Assembly (NCBI GenBank): GCA_014843695.1
Contig: CM026395.1
Coordinates: 52,495,763 to 52,559,762, forward strand
Reading direction: 5' to 3'
Source of the DNA: Archivesica marissinica
Lineage: Eukaryota > Mollusca > Bivalvia > Venerida > Vesicomyidae
DNA: 64,000 nucleotides
Part shown: piece by piece, positions 12,301 through 24,300 of the stretch
How positions within the stretch are numbered: position 1 is the stretch's first letter
How the letters are laid out: each line of letters opens with the position of its first letter
The notes under the pieces: model-generated
Databases searched by the model: none
Seen by the model: only the letters and a program-made list of their open reading frames with translations
Told to the model about the DNA's origin: nothing
Translations under genes and position numbers: made by a program

Positions 12301-15300
12301 TAAACAGTGAAACATATACTCCAAGCAAAACTTAAACAGTGAAACATATACTCCAAGCCAAACTTAAACAGTGAAACATATACTCCAAGCCAAACCTAAA
12401 CAGTGAAACATATACTCCAAGCCATACCTAAACAGTGAAACATATACTCCAAGCCAAACATAAACAGTGAAACATATACTCCAAGCCAAACATAAACAGT
12501 GAAACATATACTCCAAGCCATACCTTCACAGTGAAACATATACTCCAAGCCAAACATACACAGTGAAACATATACTCCAAGCTAAACATAAACAGTGAAA
12601 CATATACTCCAAGCCATACATACACAGTGAAACATATACTCCAAGCCAAACATACACAGTGAAACATATACTCCAAGCTAAACATAAACAGTGAAACATA
12701 TACTCCAAGCCATACCTAAACAGTGAAACATATACTCCAAGCCAAACATACACAGTGAAACATATACTCCAAGCCAAACCTAAACAGTGAAACATTGAAA
12801 CATATACTAGTACTGCAGTGAATTCAGGAAAATGTTTTACAAAAGCTACTTTTAGCTTCAATCCTTTGCATTGGCTGTCGATTAGCGCAGTGGTTAGCGC
12901 GCTCGCTTCTCACCAATGCAACTTGGGTTCGATCCTCAGACCGGGAAGTATGTGAGATGGTATGGTGGTCGCCAGATCGGACTGGTGGATTTTCTCAGGG
13001 TACTCCAGTTTCCTCCCACACGAATGACCACTTTGCAATCGTTGTTAAAAAAATAATGTTTAAATTTAAATTCTTTGCATTATGTATTATGCATGTTATT
13101 TGCAATACATATTGTATACACCAATTGCAGTGAATTGTAATAACTTCACCTCTAATTCCATAACATTCCTTCTCCCAGGGCTACCGGTGGCCATGATTAT
13201 TTCCACGTTTCCTTGTTCTACCACATAAATTCCATGAAATATCTCCAAAATATCCAAAATATTATCAATAAATTCCAATTTCAAATCATTCGAACGAAAA
13301 AAATCATAACCAAAAACGTAATACACAAATTGACTTCATATTGCAATTTTGCAATTAACACCAAGTTTCAATGACAATTTTTATTATCGAGTTCCATGTA
13401 CAAACACGTTATTGAGTTAATATATCCTGTTCTACAACTTCTAATACACTATCAATTTGATCTCATCTTTACTCCATATCGCTAATAATACAGGGCATGA
13501 TTACCTGAACAATACATGTCTAGATCATTGAAAGATCTTAAATCATCCAAACTAACATGTGTAGATTGTCATTGTTTATAGAATAGATTTAAGATAAACA
13601 CAAATATTTTGTATACATTGTTAAAGGTGATCAGACAAAACAATGGATGCTCTCCCCTTTCAAGAAATTAAGTGTTTATTTATACCCCCCCCCCCCCCCG
13701 TTGCCTTTCAGAGGTGTGTGTGTTTTACGTTTATTTATCGTCGCTACCAATTGCTACCATGAGCGATGCCTCCTGAAGAGATTAGTCATTTTAGATTTTT
13801 GGAAGATAGTGCAATGATACAGACAGAGACCCATTCCAGAGTCTCCTCTGGTTCTTTTACGTGCACTGTGTAAAGCACCGACATGAGACCTCGGTTTAAA
13901 ATCCCATCTGAAAGACTGTTAATTTTATTATGGTCAGATGCGGGATTGAACCTGCGATCCCTGGATTACCAGTCCAACGTGTTAACCACTGAACTACAGA
14001 TCCGTCTTTCAGGGGCATTAAATGATTATATATTTATAGATTTTGTTTATAACACACATAGGGTTCAGGGATTGAACATTTCAAATATATCTTTTGGGGC
14101 ATTAAAATGTTTGCATCTTCCAAATTAGCAGACAAAACTATGATCAACATAAACATCTCTAGCCCTTACATCATGTCAATCCATGACAAACAGGGGTCAG
14201 TGAATCAGTCTCGGGAAGGGCCGTAACTAATGTTGCTAGAACTTGTGGCCTGACCCGTTTGCCTTTATTTAATGTTCCTAGAACTTGTGGCCTGACCCGT
14301 TTGCCTTTATCTAATGTTCCTAGAACTTGTGGCCTGACCCATTTGCCTTTATTTAATGTTCCTAGAACTTGTGGCCTGATCCGTTTGCCTTTATCTAATG
14401 TTCCTAGAACTTGTGGCCTGACCCGTTTGCCTTTATTTAATGTTGCTAGAACTTGTGGCCTGACCCATTTGCCTTTATTTAATGTTGCTAGAACTTGTGG
14501 CCTGACCCGTTTGCCTATATTTAATGTTCCTAGAACTTGTGGCCTGACCCATTTGCCTTTATTTAATGTTCCTAGAACTTGTGGCCTGACCCATTTGCCT
14601 TATTTAATGTTGCTAGAACTTGTGGCCTGACCCGTTTGCCTTTATTTAATGTTCCTAGAACTTGTGGCCTGACCCATTTGCCTTATTTAATGTTCCTAGA
14701 ACTTGTGGCCTGACCCGTTTGCCTTTATTTAATTTGTCATGTTTTGTATTCACATTTATCCTACCTTCATGCGAAATAACGTACAAAAACAGCCTGCCTA
14801 ATAAATTTGGCTTTATTAGTTAGTGCCTAATAAAGCTTTCGTGACGGACTACTTTTATGACCCTGATTACGGTTTGTAAATAAACAAAGCATCTGTCGTC
14901 ACATTGTGTTGTCTGCTGAGTTTGGAAAATGTCCCAAGAAGAAAGTCGTGTACAGGCAAACTTTCAGGTTGTTTGGGATGAATTAACAGCACTCGATGAG
15001 ACCCCTCTGGAAACTACTGTTGTCAGAGAAATGTCATTTATCAATAAATAGAAATATCAATGCACAACATATTACCAAGTGCGTAGCGAGTTTGTAAGCT
15101 GTCATGGCTAGTTTGTTTGTTTTTGTGTCGGGTGCACACTCAGAATGTAGGATAAATAGAATATTAGGTTACTGTCTTATAAATTTTAATTTATTAGGCT
15201 CTCTGCCTCGCCTTTTATTTTTTCTCCGACTCGCCTAATAAATTAAAATTTATAAGACAGTAACCTAATATTCCCTATGTATATGTAGAAAGAATCGAGC

Positions 15301-18300
15301 AATAAAATATGATTAACCTGAACTAAAATTTGAAGTCCTGCGTTCTTCTTTTTCATTACAAAATGAGAAACTAGAACACTTCTCACCTCGGAGTTAAGCA
15401 CATCTTGTTCACTCTGTGCATTGATAGCGAAGGCCTGGATGCGAGCCTCGAGCCGGCCGTTCTCCTCCACTGCCTCTCTGTACTGCGTCTTCACCTGAGT
15501 CAACTCATGCTCCAACTGCTGGATAGTTATCTCCCTTCTCGACAACTGAACAAATAAACCAGGTATTTATACTGGTATCTAATAAACCAGGTATTTATAC
15601 TGGTATCTAGTAAACCGGATATTTATACTGGTATCTAACAAACCAGGTATTTATACTGGTATCTAATAAACCAGGTATTTATACTGGTATCTAATAAATA
15701 AACCAGGTATTTATACTGGTATCTAATAAACCAGGTATTTATACTGGTATCTAATAAACCGGGCATTTATACTGGTATCTAATAAATAAACTAGGTATTT
15801 ATACTGGTATCTAATAAATAAACTAGGTATTTATACTGGTATCTAATAAACCGGGCATTTATACTGGTATCTAATAAACCAGATATTTATACTGGTATCT
15901 AATAAACCAGATATTTATACTGGTATCTAATAAACCAGGTATTTATACTGGTATCTAATAAACCAGGTATTTATACTGGTATCTAATAAACCAGGTATTT
16001 ATACTGGTATCTAATAAACCGGGTATTTATACTGGTATCTAATAAACCAGGTATTTATACTGGTATCTAATAAACCAGGTATTTATACTGGTATCTAATA
16101 AATAAACCAGGTATTTATACTGGTATCTAATAAACCGGGTATTTATACTGGTATCTAATAAATAAACCAGGTATTTATACTGGTATCTAATAAACCAGGT
16201 ATTTATACTGGTATCTAATAAACCGGGTATTTATACTGGTATCTAATAAACCAGGTATTTATACTGGTATCTAATAAATAAACCAGATATTTATACTGGT
16301 ATCTAATAAATAAACCAGATATTTATACTGGTATCTAATAAACCGGGCATTTATACTGGTATCTAATAAACCGGGTATTTATACTGGTATCTAATAAACC
16401 GGGTATTTATACTGGTATCTAATAAACCGGGTATTTATACTGGTATCTAATAAACCGGGTATTTATACTGGTATCTAATAAACCGGGTATTTATACTGGT
16501 ATCTAATAAACCGGGTATTTATACTGGTATCTAATAAACCAGGTATTTATACTGGTATCTAATAAACCAGATATTTATACTGGTATCTAATAAACCAGGT
16601 ATTTATACTGGTATCTAATAAACCAGGCATTTATACTGGCATCTAATAAACCGGGTATTTATATTGGTATCTAATAAACCAGGTATTTATACTGGTATCT
16701 AATAAACCGGGTATTTATACTGGTATCTAATAAACCAGGCATTTATACTGGCATCTAATAAACCGGGTATTTATACTGGTATCTAATAAACCAGGTATTT
16801 ATACTGGTATCTAATAAACCGGGTATTTATACTGGTATCGAACGATATCAGGACGGTTACATTTTGGTATTTTTTTTCTTAAAATTACTTTTATATGCAA
16901 GTTAAAAACTGCAAATGAACAAATATCAAGGAAGCTGGCATGTTTACATATTCATGATTTCTCCATATTTGGAAGGTGTCGCTTAAGCCTTGCATGACGG
17001 ATGGACATACTAAGAATCACGGTTTATGAGCTAAATCGTGAGTCCAGGCCGTGCTTAAGGGCTACAAAAAAAGCTCCTAACCCTAATGACTTAGTTTTTC
17101 AACAATATTCAACAAAATAGTTAGCACCTAAACAACAATGTTGGCCAGGACGAACCAACAGACAATTCGCCTGATCTACTGACATACATGGCAACTTCTA
17201 TATATCTGATTCTGTTGGCAAGGCAAAATAAATGTGAGCTCATGGGCTTACGCTATCATCTGTTTTATGTTTGATATCTTCTACAATATTGAGGTCCCTT
17301 TCTAGCTTGTTCAGCGACAATTCTTTCTTTGTAGAATCCTCCTCCAGATCACGAAGGCTGGATTGCAAACGGCCGATCTGCTCCTCACGTGATAACATCT
17401 GAAACAAGTATGTCAGAGGTCAGAAGTGTGAAAGGCAGTTTGAAATAAGTATGTCAGAAAGGGCAAGGCATCAGAATGAACAAACCATCTCAGAAATTGC
17501 ATGGAATAATGTAGAAAACGCAGACCATCTCAATCCAAACATTCCGTACCTGAGCCGGAATAATGTAGAAAACGCAGACCATCTCAATCCAAACATTCCG
17601 TACCTGAGCCGAAATAATGTAGAAAACGCAGACCATCTCAATCCAAACATTCCGTACCTGAGCCGGAATAATTTAGAAAACGCAGACCATCTCAATCCAA
17701 ACATTCCGTACCCGAGCCGAAATAATGTAGAAAACGCAGACCATCTCAATCCAAACATTCCATACCTGAGCCTGATTCTGCGACAATTTCTCGTGTAGAA
17801 TGTTTATCTCGGCCTTTAACCTCGCTACCTCCTCGTCCTTGTCCGTCAGTTTGGACTTGTACATCGTCTCCGACTGACCTGTCATCATGTCTCGCTCCTG
17901 CATGTTCACCTGTAGTCGGTCGATCTGAAAATAGCATTTGGAGTGAGTACACACTGCACATTTGTGGGCTTAGCATGAAATGGTGAGGTAAATGCCTCTC
18001 TATTTGGTGGGCAGAGAGTGTTGCATGGAATTCTATGTTGCAATGCTCAACGAAAAGTTGAGCATTAAAAAAAAAAAATCAGTTTGGTAGGAATAGTCGC
18101 AAATAGATTTTTTCAAGATGGCTGCCATGGCAACCATTTTAGATATCGGATTGGAACGAACGATCTCTGCTATTTTGTATTTACTAGTTGCAGCGATGCT
18201 GCACTAAGGTTCAGCTAAAACTGACCAAGCGGTTGGGGAAGACAATTCGAAATAGATGAAAATTGCAGATATTGGAGATAGATGGCGATTTTAGCGGGAA

Positions 18301-21300
18301 GAGAATTTGGGAGGAGATAGATGGCGATTTTAGCGGGAAGAGAATTTGGTAGGAATAGTCGCAAATAGATTTTTTCAAGATGGCTGCCATGGCAACCATT
18401 TTAGATATCGGATTGGAACGAACGATCTCTGCTATTTTGTATTTACTAGTTGCAGCGATGCTGCACTAAGGTTCAGCTAAAACTGACCAAGCGGTTGGGG
18501 AAGACAATTCGAAATAGATGAAAATTGCAGATATTGGAGATAGATGGCGATTTTAGCGGGAAGAGAATTTGGGAGGAGATAGATGGCGATTTTAGCGGGA
18601 AGAGAATTTGGGAGGAGATAGATGGCAATTTTAGCGGGAAGAGAATTTGGGAGGAGATAGATGGCGATTTTAGCAGGAAGAGAATTTGGGAGAAGATTTT
18701 AGATATTGGATTAGAATGGTTTTAGCTTATTATGATCGACTAATTGCCATGACACTAAATACTAAGTTTGTCAAATTTGACAATACAGTCAAAAACATTA
18801 TCTTCAAAATGACCACTGACCATTTTTGGATTGGGATTAATTTGGTCTATACGATGACATGATGCTCCACATCATGTTTAATCAAAATTGGTCCAGCTGA
18901 TTTAGAAGAGATGTTGGTTGCAGAAATCGTGGACGGATGTATGTATGGACACCGGATGAATGGCCCATATCAATAGCTCACCTGGAACAGGAGCTCAGGT
19001 GATATAATCGTGTGGAAGTCGTGATAGCGCAGTGGTAACGCATTTGCTTCACCTGTGAAAGGTCCAAACTTCGAGCCCTGATTGTGCCCTTAGGCAAGGC
19101 ATTTAAATTCCACATGCATCTTCACTCTCCCTCATGGAGATGGATTCCATCAGGAATGAGGTCTCGAGAGTGATTAATATAAGTTGTAAGAACTTGTTTC
19201 GCAATCAAACTAAAATAAATTTGTATATATAATGGTGATACAATCAATGGAGATACTTACCTCTCTAGTCGTGGAGGAATATCTGTTATGTAACTGTTGC
19301 AGTTCTTTCTCCAGATGTTCTACACGTCGGTCAGCAGAATCAGTCTATAATAAATATAGATGTTTGTCACTACCACCCGCTATATGCAAACAGCTCAAAG
19401 TCCTTCCATGGACAGCAGAACCTCAAACTTGACAAAACACTTCATTTTATCCCCATTAACTCTTGCAGCGCCGAATAAATTCAGAGCATGTGCAAACAAC
19501 ATAGATCCAGATCAGCCGCGGCGTAATGCCGCGTCTGATCAGGATCTATGTTGTTTGCTATTCGGACAGGTGCTTCAGCTTCACTGTCTGAAGAGCAATC
19601 AGCATATAGCCTGATCAGACGGCACGTTCTGTTCTGTCTGATAGGGTTCTCTGCTTTTTGCGAAGTCACTTTATGCGACATTGGCGATGAAAGAGTTAAA
19701 AAAAATCTCTGACATATCGATAGCCCACCTTACTTGAGAAAATACCGTCCTTTAAAATTATAAAATATGTCTACAGCCAACATTTCCATTAGAACCTGAA
19801 ACATGATTCATTGTACCATTTAAAATTCTAAAACATATTTATAACCACGCTACTACCTGAAACTTGAGAAAACATGATTCATTGTACCATTTAAAATTCT
19901 GAAACATATTTATAACCACACTACAACCTCAAACTTGAGAAAACACAGTCAATAGTATTCTTTAAAATTCTAAAACATATCGATAAAACTATAACCAACC
20001 TTTCCATTTGATCCTTTCAATTCATCTCTTAATTGTTTAATAACTTCTCCCCTATGCTGGGCTGTTCCTAAGGCCTCCCTCAGCTTTTCTTCAAAATCAC
20101 GGTTGTCATTACGCATTTTGACAATTGCATCATGTCGTTCAGCAACCTATAATCAATTAATTACAATACAGAAAATGCATATTAACAATTTTACTGTAAG
20201 TTACCATATCTACTCAAATCCTTAATGCTGCAATGTCGTCTATGGAAAGTAATTGGAAATGCACCAAGTAATTAACCCTTTGCACGCTAGCAGCAGATCA
20301 TAGAGCCAGATCAGACGGAACAGAATGTGACGTCTGATCATGCTCTATGCTGTTTGCCATTAGGATAGTGGAGCTAAAACATTTGGCCAAATAGCAAACA
20401 ACATAGATCCTGATCAGACGCGGCGTTCCTCCGCGGCTGATCTGGATATATGTTGTTTGCAAACGTGATTTTATTTACTCAGCATGCAAAGGGTTAACGG
20501 TAGATTTTAACCTTTTTTTTCAGTACATCCGTCAGAAAAAAATAATATTTATCAATCGTCCAGCATACAACAAAATGAAAACATTTACTTCCAACAGATT
20601 ACTGTTTTAACAATATAATTATTGTTAAGATATTAACCACAGAATCTGTATTTCTGTATTTCTGCTAATAAATCAATCTCATATACGACGCTTGTTGACA
20701 TAGCAACTTGTTATAAATTGAAACCTGTGTTAAGTAACCAGCAAAGGGAATTACAGAGGTCAAATGTATAATAACATAACATATTGGGAAACTGACTGCT
20801 TAATGGAGGTGACCACTAATACAGGTTTTACTGTAAACAATTTCTAAACTAATGTGTGACACAGTACGAGTATCATGAATAAAGATGTGCTATCAATGAT
20901 CACAAAGTTTTTCCAATACTGTTCAAAAATGAAAGTGATAAATACAAGGCAGACATAGTGACTGCATAAATATGGGGTGACAGTCCTGTTGGTATATATT
21001 AGGCCATCATAATGAATTGCTCGATTCTCAGCCAAACATTTCTTTTGGGAAATTTTTTATTTTTATTTTTTTATTGTTTGCTCAATAATATTGAGGGGAC
21101 TGCTTCAAAATGAGAGGACGGTGAAGAGAATCTAGTAATTAACTTATAACGACCTTATATACATACTATTAGTGAACTAACTGAAGTGTGTATCATAAGC
21201 ACAAAATATACATGTCCATAGCAAATTGTTGAGAAAGAATCCTATAATTGTCTGTGTGGTTACTTGTGCAATCGAAATATCTGCTGACAACCAAGCTAAA

Positions 21301-24300
21301 TCTTGAAAAATAATTTCTAAATATGTAAAGTTACAGTACTTGATAACATATACAAGGCAGACTGCCCCATTGGTTATCTCGCCATGTGCTATTACCGATA
21401 ATTGCATAAGTGTTGGGTTAGCAAAATAAAAAATGCTTCGTAAAAAATGGCCAAATTTTAGGTTCACTGTCACACTCTGGGGTAGGGACTTTAATTAGTT
21501 CTCGGATGTGTATGTAAAGTTTCAAAGCCATAACTTTCACAGTTTTTGAGAAATTTTAATGTTTGAGTTTGCTTACTTTGATGGTTTTTGAGAAATGACA
21601 ATTTTTTAAGACGCATAAATAATTTCTGAAATTGGACTATTTTTGCCCAATATTCAAGTTCACGGTCACTCTTGGGGGGGCTTGGTAGGGTGTTAGAGAA
21701 CAACCCATAGAAACAGTACAGACGGATATGTAGTCCAGTGCTAACAAGCTGGACTGGTAATCCAGGGATCACAGGTTCGATCCCCCGTCTGACCCTAATA
21801 AAATTAACAGTCTTTCAGATGGGAAGTTAAACCGAGGTCTCGTGTCGGTGCTTTACACCGTGCACGTAAAAGAACCAGAGGAGATGCTGGAATGGGTCTC
21901 TGTCTGTATCATTGCACTATCCTCCAAAATCTAAAATAACTATCTCTTCAGGAGGCGTCCGCTCATATGGGCAACTGGTAGCGACGATAAATAAAAGTAA
22001 AAACACACACAATAGAAACAGTATGCAAGCTATCTAAGAAGTATATTCTTAGTTATATGCACATACGTTGTTGTTGACGGTCAGCGATTTTCACAACCAA
22101 TATTATTTGGGACTCATCAAATTAACCCATTTCATTCTGGATAAATTTAAAGGCTTTTGCAAATAACATGGATCCAGATCAGCCGCAGCGTGACGCTGCG
22201 TGCTGATCAGGATCTATTTTGTTTGCTACATAGCCAAGTGTCTTAGCAAGATCATCTGAATAGCAAACAGCATAGAGCCTAGCCTGATCAGGCGGCACGT
22301 TCCGTGGCAGTTGATCTGGCTCTATGTTATTGCAAATACTGTTTGAACGGTATCCAGAATCAAATCGGTTAATTACTCATAGAAATGCTTTCCCTGATTT
22401 CACTAAGCAAAGCAATTATTAACTAAATATGCAAATAAGCAAATTACGAGTTATTTTTTGCTGTTTATTAGCTATAAAATTAATATAAATTGGGCAGCAC
22501 ATTTGAGACGAGGAAACAAAGGGATAAATAATAATAAGTTGTATACAAATCAAAACATATCACATGTACTGCTAAATTCAAAACATATCACATGTACTGC
22601 TAAATTCAAAATATATCACATGTACTGCTAAATTCAAAATATATCACATGTACTGCTAAATTCAAAAGCATACACTATAAAGACAGGTTACAAAACCATA
22701 ATGCCATTCTTTGGTTAACTCTTTCAACCCCAAGTAACTGACATGGACTGGTGCGTGATATTTTCAGACCAATAAATTAATAAGAAAATTACCTTTGGAC
22801 CAGTTCATTTATCAAAATGGGTAATTTTATCTAAAAATAGTAATAATTATTACTGGCAAAAAAGTGCAGATCCTGATGAGACGGCTCGTTACGAGCCGGC
22901 TCATCTGGATCTACACTTTTCATAAGCCTATTTAGAGGCCTGTGGGGTTGAAAGGGTTAATGTCATTTGTAAGATGGGGAATTTTCCTCCCAGATTAACT
23001 ACCGTATTTATACATTTGTAAGATGGGGAATTTTCCTCCCAAATTAACTACCGTATTTATACATTTGTAAGATGGGGAATTTTCCTCCCAGATTAACTAC
23101 CGTATTTATACATTTGTAAGATGGGGAATTTTCCTCCCAGATTAACTACCGTATTTATACATTTGTAAGATGGGGAATTTTCCTCCCAGATTAACTACCG
23201 TATTTATACATTTGTAAGATGGGGAATTTTCCTCACAGATTAACTACCGTATTTATTCATTTGTAAGATGGGGAATTTTCCTCCCAGATTAACTACCATA
23301 TTTATTCACTAGTAAGACGGTAAATTACTGCCCTGACTATCGTATTTAACTACATGTAAAATGAGGAATTTTCCTACCCGATTAACTACCGTATTTACTC
23401 ATGTGTAAGATGGGGAATTGATTTAAAACAAATAACATGGAATTCTCCTCCAAGATATAGCAGTTAAAGTCTCTCTGTATGCAAACTTTTGCTTAAAATT
23501 GAACTAGAGCTATCAACTGATGTTAATGAAAGGGTTCAATTTGTGATAGTGTAGTGGTAGCTCATTCACTTCAGGCGTGAAAGGCCCGGAGTTAGCACCC
23601 CGCTGGAGCCGATTGTGCCCTTAGGCAATGCATTTAAATTCCACATTGCCTCTTCTCTCTCCCTCGTGGCGATGGATTCCATCAGGAATGAGGTCTCAAG
23701 AGTGATTAATATAAGTTGTAGGAACTTGTTTCGCAATCGAGCTCAAATATATTTGTATAAACTAAAGGGTTCAATTGTACTATTTCTGTTTCTACATCTC
23801 TGGATTTCAGATTTTGTAAACTTCCATCACAAAAAAAATCAAAAAAACAAAAGTAGCAAGCAAAAATGAGGAGAATACAGTAGGCGACATAGAGAATACA
23901 ATATACGAGACATACTTCACACTTCTCTCGTTTTAGTATCGCCACCTGTAGGTGAAAGAATAATCTCTCTAACTATTACATCGGCATGCAGAAATACAAT
24001 ACAACATAACAACTACAAACATGTCACTCATGCTATCTTATTTAACTCTTTGCATGCTGGGTAAAAAAAATAGAGTCTATAAATAGTTCAAATAATTGTA
24101 GCAGGACGACAATTCAATAATGTGATTTTCATGTTTATTGCAGCACTATTGAAATATGTCTAGGAAATACAAACATGTCACTCATGCTATCTTATTTAAC
24201 TCTTTGCATGCTGGGTAAAAAAAAGAGTCTATAAATAGTTCAAATAATTGTAGCAGGATGACAATTCAATAATGTGATTTTCATATTTATTGCTGAAAAC

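Noticed and set aside
10402..12861. Six minus-strand ORFs with MFHC/WSICFTV-like repeats resembling membrane segments
   Set aside because: The product of a 32-bp repeat read in rotating frames (96 bp); no gene signals.
12868..12960. tRNA gene (A-box and B-box present)
   Set aside because: It belongs to a multi-copy SINE with a body and tail; no intact cloverleaf with paired acceptor stem was seen.
13096..13326. 76-aa minus-strand ORF
   Set aside because: No acceptor/donor pair in phase with the gene and no recognisable motif.
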